From Oscillospiraceae bacterium (lineage in GTDB: Bacteria; Bacillota; Clostridia; Oscillospirales; Acutalibacteraceae), in assembly GCA_031270605.1 (NCBI GenBank), contig JAISXG010000039.1, positions 1 to 58,389 of the forward strand: DNA of 58,389 nucleotides, given 5' to 3'. How positions within the stretch are numbered: position 1 is the stretch's first letter; every line of letters starts with the position of its first letter. Of this stretch, positions 18,748 to 26,350 are shown piece by piece. Below the pieces are notes generated by a model. The model was not told the origin of the DNA and made no database searches. It saw nothing but the letters and a program-made list of their open reading frames with translations. Made by a program: the position numbers and the translations under genes.

Positions 18748-19197
18748 TTAGAACGGCAAGTCGTCTTCGGCAGGAAAAGCCTGCGAAAAATCATCGACCG
18801 ACGCGTTCTGGTAAGACGGCGCGGGAGGAGGAACCTGAGAATCAAAACGGCTGCCTGCGTCCGCAGTGCCGGATTCACCCTTGCTGCCGCAAAAGCTGAC
18901 ATTGTCGGCAACAATCTCAAAAGCCTTGCGCTTGTTGCCGTTCTTGTCTTCATACATGCGGGTCTGCATACTTCCCTGAATCGCAATCATAGAGCCCTTG
19001 CGGAAATATTTCGACACAAACTCGGCAGTGCCTCTCCAGGCCACAACGTCAATAAAATCAGTCTGCCGCTCTTCGCCCGGGCGCACATAGCTGCGGTCGA
19101 CCGCGACAGTGAAAGACGTCACGGAAACACCGGAATTTGTGGTGCGCAGCTCTGGGTCGGCAACCAATCTGCCCATAAGAATTGCACAGTTCAGCAT
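18748..19197 (-). CDS. ssb: Single-stranded DNA-binding protein
   Basis: OB-fold tetramer that coats single-stranded DNA at replication forks. The 149-residue protein opens MLNCAILMGRLVADPELR and continues with TSFTVAVDR, FIDVVAWRGTAEFV and KGSMIAIQGSMQTRMYED. A Gly/Pro/Gln-rich linker leads to the acidic tip EDDLPF that recruits partner proteins. It lies between rpsF and rpsR, the standard Firmicutes arrangement. Confidence 0.97.
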   Translation of the reverse strand: MLNCAILMGRLVADPELRTTNSGVSVTSFTVAVDRSYVRPGEERQTDFIDVVAWRGTAEFVSKYFRKGSMIAIQGSMQTRMYEDKNGNKRKAFEIVADNVSFCGSKGESGTADAGSRFDSQVPPPAPSYQNASVDDFSQAFPAEDDLPF

Positions 19198-19209
19198 ATC
19201 ATACCCTCC

Positions 19210-19500
19210 TTACTCTCCCTTTTTTACAATAAGAGAACGCAAAACGCCGTCTGTGATCTTGATCACGCGGTCAAGCTCTGCGGGGAACTCAGGCTCTGCC
19301 TGATAGTTGAACAAAACATAATAGCCTTCAGTTTCATAGTTGATCGGGTAAGCAAGGCGGCGGGTTCCCCAAACGTCGACGCTGTCGATCGTGCCGTTTG
19401 CCTCAATCAAAGCCTGAAACTTTTCGGTCAATGCCTTGACTGCCTCTTCGCCTTCTTTCACCGAAAAAACAATTACGGTTTCATAACTCAATTTTGCCAT
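19210..19500 (-). CDS. rpsF: 30S ribosomal protein S6
   Basis: Ribosomal protein that pairs with S18 on 16S rRNA. The 96-residue protein starts MAKLSYETVIVFSVKEG and contains the family stretch WGTRRLAYPINYETEGYYVLFNY. The ATG follows AGGAGGT; a longer in-frame opening upstream is not supported. First gene of the operon, with an approximately 115-base leader that may bind the S6:S18 complex. Confidence 0.97.
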   Translation of the reverse strand: MAKLSYETVIVFSVKEGEEAVKALTEKFQALIEANGTIDSVDVWGTRRLAYPINYETEGYYVLFNYQAEPEFPAELDRVIKITDGVLRSLIVKKGE

Positions 19501-19509
19501 TTCGTTGCA

Positions 19510-19614
19510 CCTCCTTTTGGTCTGTGGCCCTGGGTCTTTGCCCAAAGCAAGGATAGCTGAGCGGATAAAGCTTATCCGACATTATATCATGCGACAAATC
19601 TCGCACATCAGCAG
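19510..19614 (-). promoter_or_regulatory. rpsF leader, candidate S6:S18-binding RNA
   Basis: The leader between the predicted start of transcription and rpsF contains a perfect CGGATAA/TTATCCG stem with a three-base loop (19562-19578), with CCG on its 3' side, followed by a G/C-rich second structured stretch. Position and a CCG next to a stem recall the known S6:S18 autoregulatory leader; I could not verify the consensus. Confidence 0.4.
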
Positions 19615-19620
19615 TTTTGT

Positions 19621-19649
19621 ATTATAACAGTATTAGAAGAAAATGTCAA
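19621..19649 (-). promoter_or_regulatory. rpsF operon promoter
   Basis: Perfect sigma-A promoter on the minus strand: TTGACA, 17-base spacer, TATAAT. Confidence 0.85.
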
Positions 19650-19905
19650 GCAAAACAGATGGCAAATCAAAAGATTTGTTAATTGCCCAGGATTTTCTAA
19701 AAGCCACAGTTAAATTAAGCAAACATAAAGCTTCGGGAGTTCTATTATACACCAAAAAAAACCAAAAACTTTTTATTTAGCCGCTCGAGAAACAATTATT
19801 TTTTCGGTTTTTATAGCCAATATCCAAAAAAATTAGCGATAAAAACAATGCTGTTTTGCTAAAATGCGATTTTTTAGATAAAAAGTGCAAAAAATATCTG
19901 ACTTC

Positions 19906-19919
19906 GTGAAAATGTTCAC
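19906..19919. promoter_or_regulatory. Candidate operator upstream of the TetR gene
   Basis: GTGAA-N4-TTCAC perfect inverted repeat ending 14 bases before the -35 element of the TetR gene. TetR-family proteins often bind such palindromes at their own promoters; assignment is inference. Confidence 0.35.
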
Positions 19920-19932
19920 AGAATCGCCAAAC

Positions 19933-19961
19933 TTCATACAAAAAAAACTGTACAATATAAT
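19933..19961 (+). promoter_or_regulatory. Promoter of the TetR-family gene
   Basis: TTCATA, 17-base spacer, TATAAT, followed 44 bases later by the start codon of the regulator. Confidence 0.6.
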
Positions 19962-20005
19962 TTGGGGTAGTAAAGCAGAAAATATGTGGGAGGGGATATA
20001 AGAAG

Positions 20006-20611
20006 ATGGCAGAAAAAGCTGAATATCGAAGTTCGAAAAGATCGAAATCCATGATCAAAAAAGCATTCGCAAAATTGCTTCACGAAAAAGACATATCAAA
20101 AATCAGCGTCACCAATATTGTGGAGACTGCCGAAATCAGCCGGGGCACTTTTTATGCCCATTATCGTGATGTCTACAGCCTGTTTGATCAAATTGAAAAC
20201 GAAGAGCTTGACAAGCTCTTATCTTTGATTGATGAAATCGGCTACGAAACCATTTTAAGCAGCCCAAAAGCGTTTTTGAATGAAACACTGAAATACCTTA
20301 ACCGCGACATGGAGTATTATAAAATGCTGTTTCTTTCTCACAATGCCAGCCGGTTTATGCTCAGGATCAAAGAATCTCTTGAAACAAAAATACTCAGCGA
20401 CAACAATTCATCCATCTGTGCGTCAAAAAGGCCTTATGCAGCTGTTTATATATCTTTTTTCGCCAGCGGCCTGAGCTTGACCATCACGGATTGGATGAAA
20501 GGAAGCCTCAGTATTTCACTGGATGACCTTTCTGATATTTTGTCTGAAATCATGAGAAAAGCGTTTAACTTTGAATCAAAAGACCTTGCCGGCTTTGAAA
20601 TCGTGAGATAA
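20006..20611 (+). CDS. TetR/AcrR-family transcriptional regulator
   Basis: Dimeric repressor of 201 residues. The N-terminal helix-turn-helix is clear: MIKKAFAKLLHEKDISKISVTNIVETAEISRGTFYAHYRDVYSLFDQIE, with the recognition helix SRGTFYAHY. The C-terminal part matches the TetR_C_33/DhaS-like type with a late FFASGLSLTITDWMKG. GGGAGGGG lies upstream of the ATG. No target gene is adjacent: the prophage follows on the opposite strand and ribosomal genes precede it. The ligand is unknown. Confidence 0.85.
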   Translation: MAEKAEYRSSKRSKSMIKKAFAKLLHEKDISKISVTNIVETAEISRGTFYAHYRDVYSLFDQIENEELDKLLSLIDEIGYETILSSPKAFLNETLKYLNRDMEYYKMLFLSHNASRFMLRIKESLETKILSDNNSSICASKRPYAAVYISFFASGLSLTITDWMKGSLSISLDDLSDILSEIMRKAFNFESKDLAGFEIVR

Positions 20612-20635
20612 GCGTATTTTTACAAGACAACAAAA

Positions 20636-20671
20636 AAGCGGGGGTTGCACATGATTGTGCAACCCCCGCTT
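20636..20671. terminator. Bidirectional terminator between TetR gene and prophage
   Basis: Perfect 16-base stem (AAGCGGGGGTTGCACA and its complement) with a four-base loop. On the minus strand it is followed by TTTTTTG, so it ends the prophage lysis genes; on the plus strand it ends the TetR gene. It marks the left limit of the prophage. Confidence 0.85.
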
Positions 20672-20697
20672 AATATGTTTTATAAGCAATAATTTTA

Positions 20698-20949
20698 TTA
20701 TTCCGCTTTGCCGATTTGTTTATAGATCTGGTTTCCAAAAACCGCGGCGCCTGTCAACAAAACGCCCTGTATAACGGCCTCCGCACGAAATCCCATCAGG
20801 GCAACCGCGCCCAGAATCCCCACCGGCAGCAGCGCAATAGGGATATATTTGTCGGGAAACACCTCAATGTTTTTCATAATGCTTCCAAGAATCAAAAGAA
20901 CCGGGATCAAACCATAAGCATTATCAACAATATAATTCATAATATCCAT
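20698..20949 (-). CDS. Phage holin (Phage_holin_5_2-like)
   Basis: Small membrane protein of about 83 residues with three hydrophobic stretches (NYIVDNAYGLIPVLLILGSIMKN, YIPIALLPVGILGAVALMG, AVIQGVLLTGAAVFGNQIYKQ). The motif FPDKYIPIALLPVGI matches the phage holin 5_2 family, which makes inner-membrane lesions that let the endolysin reach the wall. The ATG ten bases after AAAGGATGG is chosen. It is the last gene of the prophage. Confidence 0.75.
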   Translation of the reverse strand: MDIMNYIVDNAYGLIPVLLILGSIMKNIEVFPDKYIPIALLPVGILGAVALMGFRAEAVIQGVLLTGAAVFGNQIYKQIGKAE

Positions 20950-20975
20950 ATGCAGCAATCCATCCTTTCACATCG

Positions 20976-21278
20976 TTACTTTACAACGAGGCTGACAAGT
21001 GCAGCGGCAAACCCGCCGGAAAGAGCCCCGATCACGCCGCCAATGAGCCTGTCCCACCACGCCGCAGGGCGGTTTTCTAAAAACGCAATGCGTTTAGTGT
21101 GCTCCTTCTGCGTTTCCGAATGAATCGCCACCATCTGCGTCAAAAGAGCCGTTGCTTCATTCAGCTTCGCGATGCTTTCCTCAAACTTGTCAAGCCGCTC
21201 TTTGTCACGCCGAAAACGCTCGGCGTGCATGCTCATTCTTGCCCCGCAAACATCCGCCGCTATCACATTTGCCTCCAT
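20976..21278 (-). CDS. Phage coiled-coil membrane protein (XhlA-like)
   Basis: About 100 residues: a long coiled coil (ERFRRDKERLDKFEESIAKL ... HSETQKEHTKRIAFLE) followed by a C-terminal membrane segment (RLIGGVIGALSGGFAAALVSLVV). This layout matches XhlA-type proteins that accompany holins in PBSX-like prophages; identity is by architecture and position. GAGGTG precedes the chosen ATG by six bases. Transcribed with the holin, but a terminator-like hairpin separates it from the endolysin gene. Confidence 0.65.
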   Translation of the reverse strand: MEANVIAADVCGARMSMHAERFRRDKERLDKFEESIAKLNEATALLTQMVAIHSETQKEHTKRIAFLENRPAAWWDRLIGGVIGALSGGFAAALVSLVVK

Positions 21279-21331
21279 CGTTTTCACCTCTTATTTATCT
21301 CATATCAATTTTTGCCGCACGCAACAAATTC

Positions 21332-21375
21332 AACAACAAAAAGACAGCCGCCGGAGCGATCCTTCGGCGGTTGTC
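21332..21375 (-). terminator. Terminator downstream of the endolysin gene
   Basis: GACAGCCGCCG-type stem with its complement CGGCGGTTGTC (hairpin 21343-21375; minor mismatches), followed on the minus strand by TTTTTGTTGTTG. It lies between the dockerin amidase and the XhlA/holin pair. Confidence 0.7.
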
Positions 21376-21440
21376 TTCTGCTGGTTCATGTTAGGGCGTG
21401 TTGACACTAGCTGTCTAGCCGGCTCTCAATATGGCCACTC

Positions 21441-22184
21441 TTATTCCAAGCCTGCACTTTTTCTCAATATATCCCTTGCATCCGCCGCGGTGATCACATT
21501 GTCGCCGTTCATGTCGGCGGCTTTTTTTTGTTCTTCGCTCAACGCTTCAAGCCCCGCCGAGGCGCGCAGCGCCGTTCTTGCGTCCGCCGCCGTTATCTTG
21601 CCGTCGCCGTCGACGTCGCCCGCAAGCGCTGGCTTCTCTTTAAAAACAACACCCACGATCTCACACAAGGCTTTTGCAATCACTTTAGCATATTCGCCAA
21701 TGCTTTTGTCAAAAACCGCATTGTCTTTTTCGTTAGAAATAAAGCCCAATTCCAAAAGCGCAGAGGCCATTACGCTGTCGCGGTTCACGCCAAAATCCGT
21801 GTAGTTCGGCGCACCCTTTTTTACGCCCCGATTAGGCAAGCCGTCAACCGAGCATACTGCGTCCAAAATCGCTTTTGCTTTTAAAATAGTGTTTTGTGAA
21901 GCATTGCTCACCACCCAAATTTCATTGCCTGTGGCACCGCTGCCCGCGCTGTTTCGGTGCATTGCAAGATAATAATCGGCGCCCCATGCATTCGCCTGAG
22001 CAGTCCTTCCCCCCGGATTCGTATCATTATACCTGGAAAGCAAAACCTCCGCGTCCTGCTCTTTCAACTCCTCAGCGATTAATAAAGAAAGGCGCAAATT
22101 ATCGTCCTTCTCTAACCGCGTCCCCTTCACGGCACCGGAGTCGTTTCTGCCGTGACCGGGATCTATGTATATTTTTTTTGCCAT
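21441..22184 (-). CDS. N-acetylmuramoyl-L-alanine amidase (endolysin) with C-terminal dockerin
   Basis: Cleaves the MurNAc-L-Ala bond of peptidoglycan; by position it is the prophage endolysin. Residues 1-175 form an Amidase_3 domain: zinc ligands in IDPGHGRNDSG, Glu in GTRLEKD, His in LAMHRNSAGSG and the catalytic Glu in LLELGFISNEKD. There is no signal peptide, as expected for holin-dependent release. Residues 190-247 form a type I dockerin: two Ca-binding repeats, DVDGDGKITAADARTALRA and DMNGDNVITAADARDILRK, separated by a short linker. A dockerin on a phage lysin is very unusual. The ATG follows GAGG at seven bases and directly after the upstream microgene stop. Confidence 0.9.
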   Translation of the reverse strand: MAKKIYIDPGHGRNDSGAVKGTRLEKDDNLRLSLLIAEELKEQDAEVLLSRYNDTNPGGRTAQANAWGADYYLAMHRNSAGSGATGNEIWVVSNASQNTILKAKAILDAVCSVDGLPNRGVKKGAPNYTDFGVNRDSVMASALLELGFISNEKDNAVFDKSIGEYAKVIAKALCEIVGVVFKEKPALAGDVDGDGKITAADARTALRASAGLEALSEEQKKAADMNGDNVITAADARDILRKSAGLE

Positions 22185-22186
22185 AT

Positions 22187-22303
22187 TCAATCCTCGCCTT
22201 CGGTTTCGTTTAATATGCCCTCAACCTGTTCGCGCAAAACAGCCGGGGTGTCCGCAAGAGTTTTCAAACCCTTGAGAATCAGTGTCGCATAGATTTTCGC
22301 CAT
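22187..22303 (-). CDS. CD1375-like phage microprotein
   Basis: A 38-residue protein, MAKIYATLILKGLKTLADTP..., resembling the short CD1375-type proteins found between tail fibre and lysis genes in clostridial prophages (MAKIYATLI-x-KGxKT). Its TGA stop lies two bases before the endolysin ATG, so the two genes are coupled. GGAG sits close to the ATG; an in-frame ATG four codons upstream is possible. Function unknown. Confidence 0.65.
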   Translation of the reverse strand: MAKIYATLILKGLKTLADTPAVLREQVEGILNETEGED

Positions 22304-22514
22304 GATCTCCAACATCCTTTCAAAAAACCCGTTTCCCGCTACACCTCAAAATAAGACCCTTCGTCCCATATGATGCTGAAAAGCAAAAGGCTCAGCCGAC
22401 TTCAAACACCTTGCGCGCACAGCAAAGAGCATCATGCTTTATTATATGCCACAAAGTGTCTTTGGGTTATTTCACCTGTCCTGGGGAGTGTTGACATAAA
22501 CCTTCCGGCAAATG

Positions 22515-22748
22515 TCAGTCGCCGGCATGCAGCCCTTCATAAAGCTCACATAACGCAAGCTGCATATCCGTCACCTGTTCATCCAGCTGTTCAATTTGTC
22601 CAAGGACCTCACGCACATCAATCGTCGCGGGCTGCGAAAAACCGCCTAAAAAATCCTTCATTGCATTGCGAAGGATCCCCTTTGTTTCTTCGGGCAGCGC
22701 ACTGCCGGGCACAACCGGCATTTTGGGTTTGGCATCAAAGTCAAGCAT
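22515..22748 (-). CDS. Hypothetical phage protein (77 aa)
   Basis: I do not recognise a family. The protein is acidic, has a Pro-rich start (KPKMPVVPGSALPEETKG) and a helical second half (IDVREVLGQIEQLDEQVTDMQLALCELYEGL) suggestive of a coiled coil. AGGAGG precedes the ATG. It follows two tail-tip genes and precedes the lysis region, so a tail-fibre-associated role is plausible. The next 210 bases downstream hold a possible 21-residue frame (22432-22497) and otherwise nothing clear. Confidence 0.6.
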   Translation of the reverse strand: MLDFDAKPKMPVVPGSALPEETKGILRNAMKDFLGGFSQPATIDVREVLGQIEQLDEQVTDMQLALCELYEGLHAGD

Positions 22749-22759
22749 CGGTCCACCTC

Positions 22760-23662
22760 CTAAATCACAAGATATGAAGAACGATACACAAGATAAACAT
22801 TCCAGTACTGAAATGTATTAAAAAACATATTTTTTGCCGCTTCAGAATCAAACGTCACAGAAGCAAGCATATACATATCGCCGATTTTTGAAAAACTCCG
22901 GTGTGCCTTTCCCATATTATTATACCGCATGGTTTCGTCCAGGAATGACAGTCTCAATTGGGGAAACAGGTTTTCATCCAGCCATGAACTGGAAATGATA
23001 ATATCCTCAACAAAATCCGTGCCTGTCAGGTTTTCATCCTGAAACGCAATAAAATAGTCCAACCCGTCAGGCACATTCTCAATAAATAAGTCAGAAAGCC
23101 GCACAGCACTCCCGCCCTGATCTTCCGAAAAATACAGTCTCTTGATTTTATAATCCGTCAATGCGCGGGTATTGAGTTTTGACCAGCCATCATATGAAAT
23201 TGCAGTATATTCATCAATCAAAACATATCCGTCCTGCTCAAGAACCTCTATCTGCTGTGATGTATACGGCGTTTCCGACCTCTGGCTAATGCCGGCTCTC
23301 TCATACGACACCGGCGCGCTATCCACAAAAGACAAGAACTTTAATGCCTGAGAAACCAGAAAAAAGGTGAGCGAAGGCTCCTCATCGCCGACCGATACCG
23401 ACATATCAACATCAAAATTCACTTTCATGTCGGTAATCCCATATTCCGAAACGATATCCGCCATCTCATCCGGCAAATTATCAATCACGCCGGAGAGCGT
23501 ATAGGATTCCGGCTGCAAAAAAGCGTTCAGGTCAATGGGCGATTCGGCCGTGCCAGTGCGCTTGACGCGCCCTGCGGCAGATGTCCCGCCACCCCCAACC
23601 CCTTGCGCGGCCAGCTGCTCCACAAGGTGCTGCAGTCCCTGTTTATTCAGGTATTTGTTCAT
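22760..23662 (-). CDS. Putative prophage tail tip protein (300 aa)
   Basis: Unrecognised beyond its N-terminus, MNKYLNKQGLQHLVEQLAAQ, which is the short head found on many clostridial phage tail-fibre or baseplate proteins and is shared by its upstream neighbour. A Gly-rich hinge (GVGGGGTSAAG) follows, then an acidic, aromatic, beta-rich body. Its ATG overlaps the upstream stop (ATGA), so it is translationally coupled. A host-binding or adaptor role is inferred from position only. Confidence 0.65.
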   Translation of the reverse strand: MNKYLNKQGLQHLVEQLAAQGVGGGGTSAAGRVKRTGTAESPIDLNAFLQPESYTLSGVIDNLPDEMADIVSEYGITDMKVNFDVDMSVSVGDEEPSLTFFLVSQALKFLSFVDSAPVSYERAGISQRSETPYTSQQIEVLEQDGYVLIDEYTAISYDGWSKLNTRALTDYKIKRLYFSEDQGGSAVRLSDLFIENVPDGLDYFIAFQDENLTGTDFVEDIIISSSWLDENLFPQLRLSFLDETMRYNNMGKAHRSFSKIGDMYMLASVTFDSEAAKNMFFNTFQYWNVYLVYRSSYLVI

Positions 23663-24177
23663 GATGCAAACACCGCCGCCACGACAGAATCAATCTCAGA
23701 GTTGGTGATCGCCACCATATCAGAGGTCTTGAGGTAGCCGCTCAAATCCACCTCGCTGCTGCCGATCTGCTCCCACGCGCCGGAAATGACCATCCACTCC
23801 GTGTAGCGGTTGCCGGTGCCGCCGCTCTCGTCCAGCATATAGATCGCATGCTCATTTGCAGCGCCCACAGCGGGCAGCTCGGCGACAATCACGCGCTCGA
23901 GATGTCCCGCCGCGCCGATAGCCGCCGCGACCTGCGCCGCCGTCTGATAGCCCGCATCATTCGTGAGCTGGCCGACCGCAGAAGGGATTGTCGGCTTGTT
24001 GTACAAGCTCTCGTAATTACCGTCAAAGCTGCTGTCGCCGGCATCAAGGATTTTCTGCTTCAGCTCGTTTGTAAGGTCGTTTGTCGACAAGCCTTTACCT
24101 GCCTCTTGCGCCACAAACAGCGCCCTGATGCGCTGCATGAGGTATAATACCCCGTCCTGACTAAGATATTTTGCCAT
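23659..24177 (-). CDS. Putative prophage tail fibre-associated protein (172 aa)
   Basis: Starts MAKYLSQDGVLYLMQRIRALF, the same type of head as the next gene. Typical phage-fibre phrases follow: NYESLYNKPTIPSAVGQLTNDAGYQT, with the FDGNYESLYNKPTIP linker common in tail fibres, then a domain with AVGAANEHAIYMLDES and W-x-x-I-G near the end. AAGGA lies nine bases before the ATG. Probably part of the receptor-binding tip. Confidence 0.7.
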   Translation of the reverse strand: MAKYLSQDGVLYLMQRIRALFVAQEAGKGLSTNDLTNELKQKILDAGDSSFDGNYESLYNKPTIPSAVGQLTNDAGYQTAAQVAAAIGAAGHLERVIVAELPAVGAANEHAIYMLDESGGTGNRYTEWMVISGAWEQIGSSEVDLSGYLKTSDMVAITNSEIDSVVAAVFAS

Positions 24178-24198
24178 GTGTACTCATCCTTCCTGATC

Positions 24199-24432
24199 TC
24201 AAATTTGACCGTTCAGCAGGTCTTCCAACTCCATATTGCTGATTTCTTCAATCCCGATCTCCTCTGTCGTTTTATTGCCCACGAGGGTTACGCCGTTGAT
24301 TCGGGGCTTGTTGACAAGCACATCATAATCATTCGTCCCCTCACCAAGCACCGTGACTGTGCCGTACTGGTTCGCATGCACCTTCATGGGCACAGCGGCC
24401 GACATCAGCCTGACCTTATGCACAGCACTCAT
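24199..24432 (-). CDS. Small prophage tail protein (77 aa)
   Basis: A short protein with the phrase KPRINGVTLVGNKTTEEIGI, a motif (xINGVxLxGNKTxxxLGI) that recurs in phage fibre and baseplate proteins of Firmicutes. It ends in an acidic helix (EEISNMELEDLLNGQ). Its ATG overlaps the stop of the upstream gene. Likely a connector between tail fibre modules; the exact role is unknown. Confidence 0.6.
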   Translation of the reverse strand: MSAVHKVRLMSAAVPMKVHANQYGTVTVLGEGTNDYDVLVNKPRINGVTLVGNKTTEEIGIEEISNMELEDLLNGQI

Positions 24433-24749
24433 ATCGCACCGCCCCCCAAAAATCTGTATATGGTTTGTTGTTCGACCTCGCTCACAAAAACATCCTCAGT
24501 TTCATTGTTCACACGCCAATGAAACTGCCATTCAACCGGCTCGTCATCCGAAAGCCGCAGCGTTTCCTCCTGCGCAAACCGAATCAGAATGCTGTTATTC
24601 TCCAAAAAAACCATATCGTCTTTTAATTTCGTGATCACCAGACCCCGCACAGGAGTTGATACATAGAAATGAATAGAAGCAATCTCGTTTAAAGTCACTT
24701 CCTCCGGGAATTCAAAAATAAGATTTGCAGTTGCTCCCCGTGCCAGCAT
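24429..24749 (-). CDS. Hypothetical prophage protein (106 aa)
   Basis: No family recognised with certainty. It starts MLARGATANLIFEFPEEVTL and is rich in alternating hydrophobic residues, compatible with a beta-sandwich; the ending is QQTIYRFLGGGAI. Proteins of this form (a ligand-like domain beginning RGATxxLxF) are found next to tail fibre genes in clostridial prophages. AAAGGAG lies ten bases before the ATG. Confidence 0.6.
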   Translation of the reverse strand: MLARGATANLIFEFPEEVTLNEIASIHFYVSTPVRGLVITKLKDDMVFLENNSILIRFAQEETLRLSDDEPVEWQFHWRVNNETEDVFVSEVEQQTIYRFLGGGAI

Positions 24750-24764
24750 TATTATCACACTCCT

Positions 24765-26330
24765 TTAACTCATTGTGATGCTCTTCCAGTTACTCCACGC
24801 GTCCCCACGGTATCCGCGCTGATATGTCTTCATTTGTGGAGTAGGATCATTGTTAAGATTTGTCAACCGCTGGATAACAAATATATCAATTTTAAAAACC
24901 TCCAAGATTCCATAATCTATGTCAGAACCTGACGGTAAATTGCCGGAAGCGCTGCTAATAAAATAAATACCCGTTGTTTTTAGATTGTTTAAATTTTGGG
25001 CCGGACTTGCGTCACCGAACTCACCCATTGCCTTTAAACTTATCAGTGCGTCTGCTTGAGTAGTCGCATTCGTTCCGCCTCTGACGATCGGCAGGGTGCC
25101 TGAATTGATATTTGAAGCACTGTGCGAATGAGACACAGGCGCCTTTCCGTCATTTAATACCTTACCCTGTGCCGCAGAAAGCGGCCTAGTTGCGTTTGTG
25201 CTGGTTAAACTGTCAATAACAGAGGTTCCGCGCAATTCTTCATCCCATGATGACCACTCGCCCAGATATCCCATGCGTACAAACGCTCGTGCCCCACTCC
25301 AGTTTGTAGTAGGAACCAATTCCTGAATAACTCTACCATTAACGTTGCTTACATATAACGCACAATATGTACCGCTCAAGATGGACGGCACATTAATGAT
25401 AGTGTCTCTGTCATCATAGTGATAGTAATATCTTCCAGTAGTGATATATGTGTTGAGGTCACTGCCGGCGGGAATACGGGTATAACTATAAGGCATCGCT
25501 CCAACATCTGAGCTTGTCAAAGTGATGTCTACATTAAGTGCTTTGCCGTTTACGGTTCTACTGATGGGCACTTTTCCGTCACCCAACACTTTGCCCTGTG
25601 CCGCAGAAAGCGGTTTGTCTGTTACCGTACTGGTTAAATTATTAATAATGTCTGCTTTGGGGATTTTTGCGTCAAGTGCCGTTTGCGTTGCCGTAGAAAC
25701 AGGCTTATTCGCATCCGATGTATTATCCACATTCCCAAGCCCGACCTGCCCGGGAGTGTGCGAGTGAACCGCTGCCGCCGCGCCAAGGCTTGCCCTTGCG
25801 CCCGCCGCGTCCTGCGCGCCGGTGCCTCCCCGGTTTAACGGCAAAGTCCCGCTGATAATCTCGGCAGCATCGTGTGTGTGTCCCACTGTGGAAAACGCCG
25901 CTGTGTCCACATTCGCTTCAACGCTCTCCGCTCCGCCCAAAATCAGGTTCACAAGGCACTCATAAACATAGTTCGGGCTCTCGTTCTCGCTCGGGATAAC
26001 ATCCGGCGTATCATTCTGCAAAATCATATACAGAACATCCTCCGGGTTCTGGTTCAATTTCCCGAAAATACCGATCTGGCGCAGGTCAAACGCTTGCCCA
26101 ACCCCATTGTTATGCAGCTGCAATCGTATGCCGGAAACATTCTCCTGAGCTGAAAGTTTTGTTATCTGCATCTCCTGTTTGCTGTTTGTCAGTGCCGTCT
26201 GATTCGCCAGCTCGTTTTCGGGAACACTCCCCGCTCCGCACACCGCCTTTGTAATTCTCAATATGTTTCCCGGTGCCGATGCCAGCAGCGCCGCCCCGCC
26301 GGCGGTCAGCACACATTTCCATCTGCTCAT
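24765..26330 (-). CDS. Prophage tail fibre protein
   Basis: A 521-residue fibre. The N-terminal 190 residues resemble the phage tail-collar/base region. Two types of internal repeat follow: SGTLPLNRGGTGA / SGTLPIVRGGTNA, and KPLSAAQGKVLGDGKVPIS / RPLSAAQGKVLNDGKAPVS. Two copies of a beta-rich knob-like domain end in Gly/Trp patterns (YLGEWSSWDE; YRGDAWSNWKSITMS), as in pyocin-knob fibres. The ATG follows AAGGAAGGAG; a longer in-frame opening would overlap the upstream gene and lacks support. Predicted receptor binding at the tail tip. Confidence 0.82.
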   Translation of the reverse strand: MSRWKCVLTAGGAALLASAPGNILRITKAVCGAGSVPENELANQTALTNSKQEMQITKLSAQENVSGIRLQLHNNGVGQAFDLRQIGIFGKLNQNPEDVLYMILQNDTPDVIPSENESPNYVYECLVNLILGGAESVEANVDTAAFSTVGHTHDAAEIISGTLPLNRGGTGAQDAAGARASLGAAAAVHSHTPGQVGLGNVDNTSDANKPVSTATQTALDAKIPKADIINNLTSTVTDKPLSAAQGKVLGDGKVPISRTVNGKALNVDITLTSSDVGAMPYSYTRIPAGSDLNTYITTGRYYYHYDDRDTIINVPSILSGTYCALYVSNVNGRVIQELVPTTNWSGARAFVRMGYLGEWSSWDEELRGTSVIDSLTSTNATRPLSAAQGKVLNDGKAPVSHSHSASNINSGTLPIVRGGTNATTQADALISLKAMGEFGDASPAQNLNNLKTTGIYFISSASGNLPSGSDIDYGILEVFKIDIFVIQRLTNLNNDPTPQMKTYQRGYRGDAWSNWKSITMS

Positions 26331-26350
26331 AAAAAACTCCTTCCTTTTCC

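Larger units (their letters stand above)
19650..20005. other. AT-rich intergenic region between divergent rpsF and TetR genes
   Basis: No supported gene. On the plus strand it holds a promoter for the TetR gene and a GTGAA-N4-TTCAC inverted repeat just upstream of it. A minus-strand open frame here is very Phe/Ser/Lys-rich and looks like chance. Confidence 0.6.

Noticed and set aside
19777..20058. 93-codon minus-strand frame in the rpsF-TetR gap
   Set aside because: Low-complexity Phe/Ser/Lys sequence in AT-rich DNA, overlapping the TetR promoter and start.
24765..26330. Repeats in the tail fibre gene as a possible diversity-generating or CRISPR-like array
   Set aside because: The repeats are in-frame protein repeats typical of fibres; no reverse transcriptase, template repeat or regularly spaced identical units.
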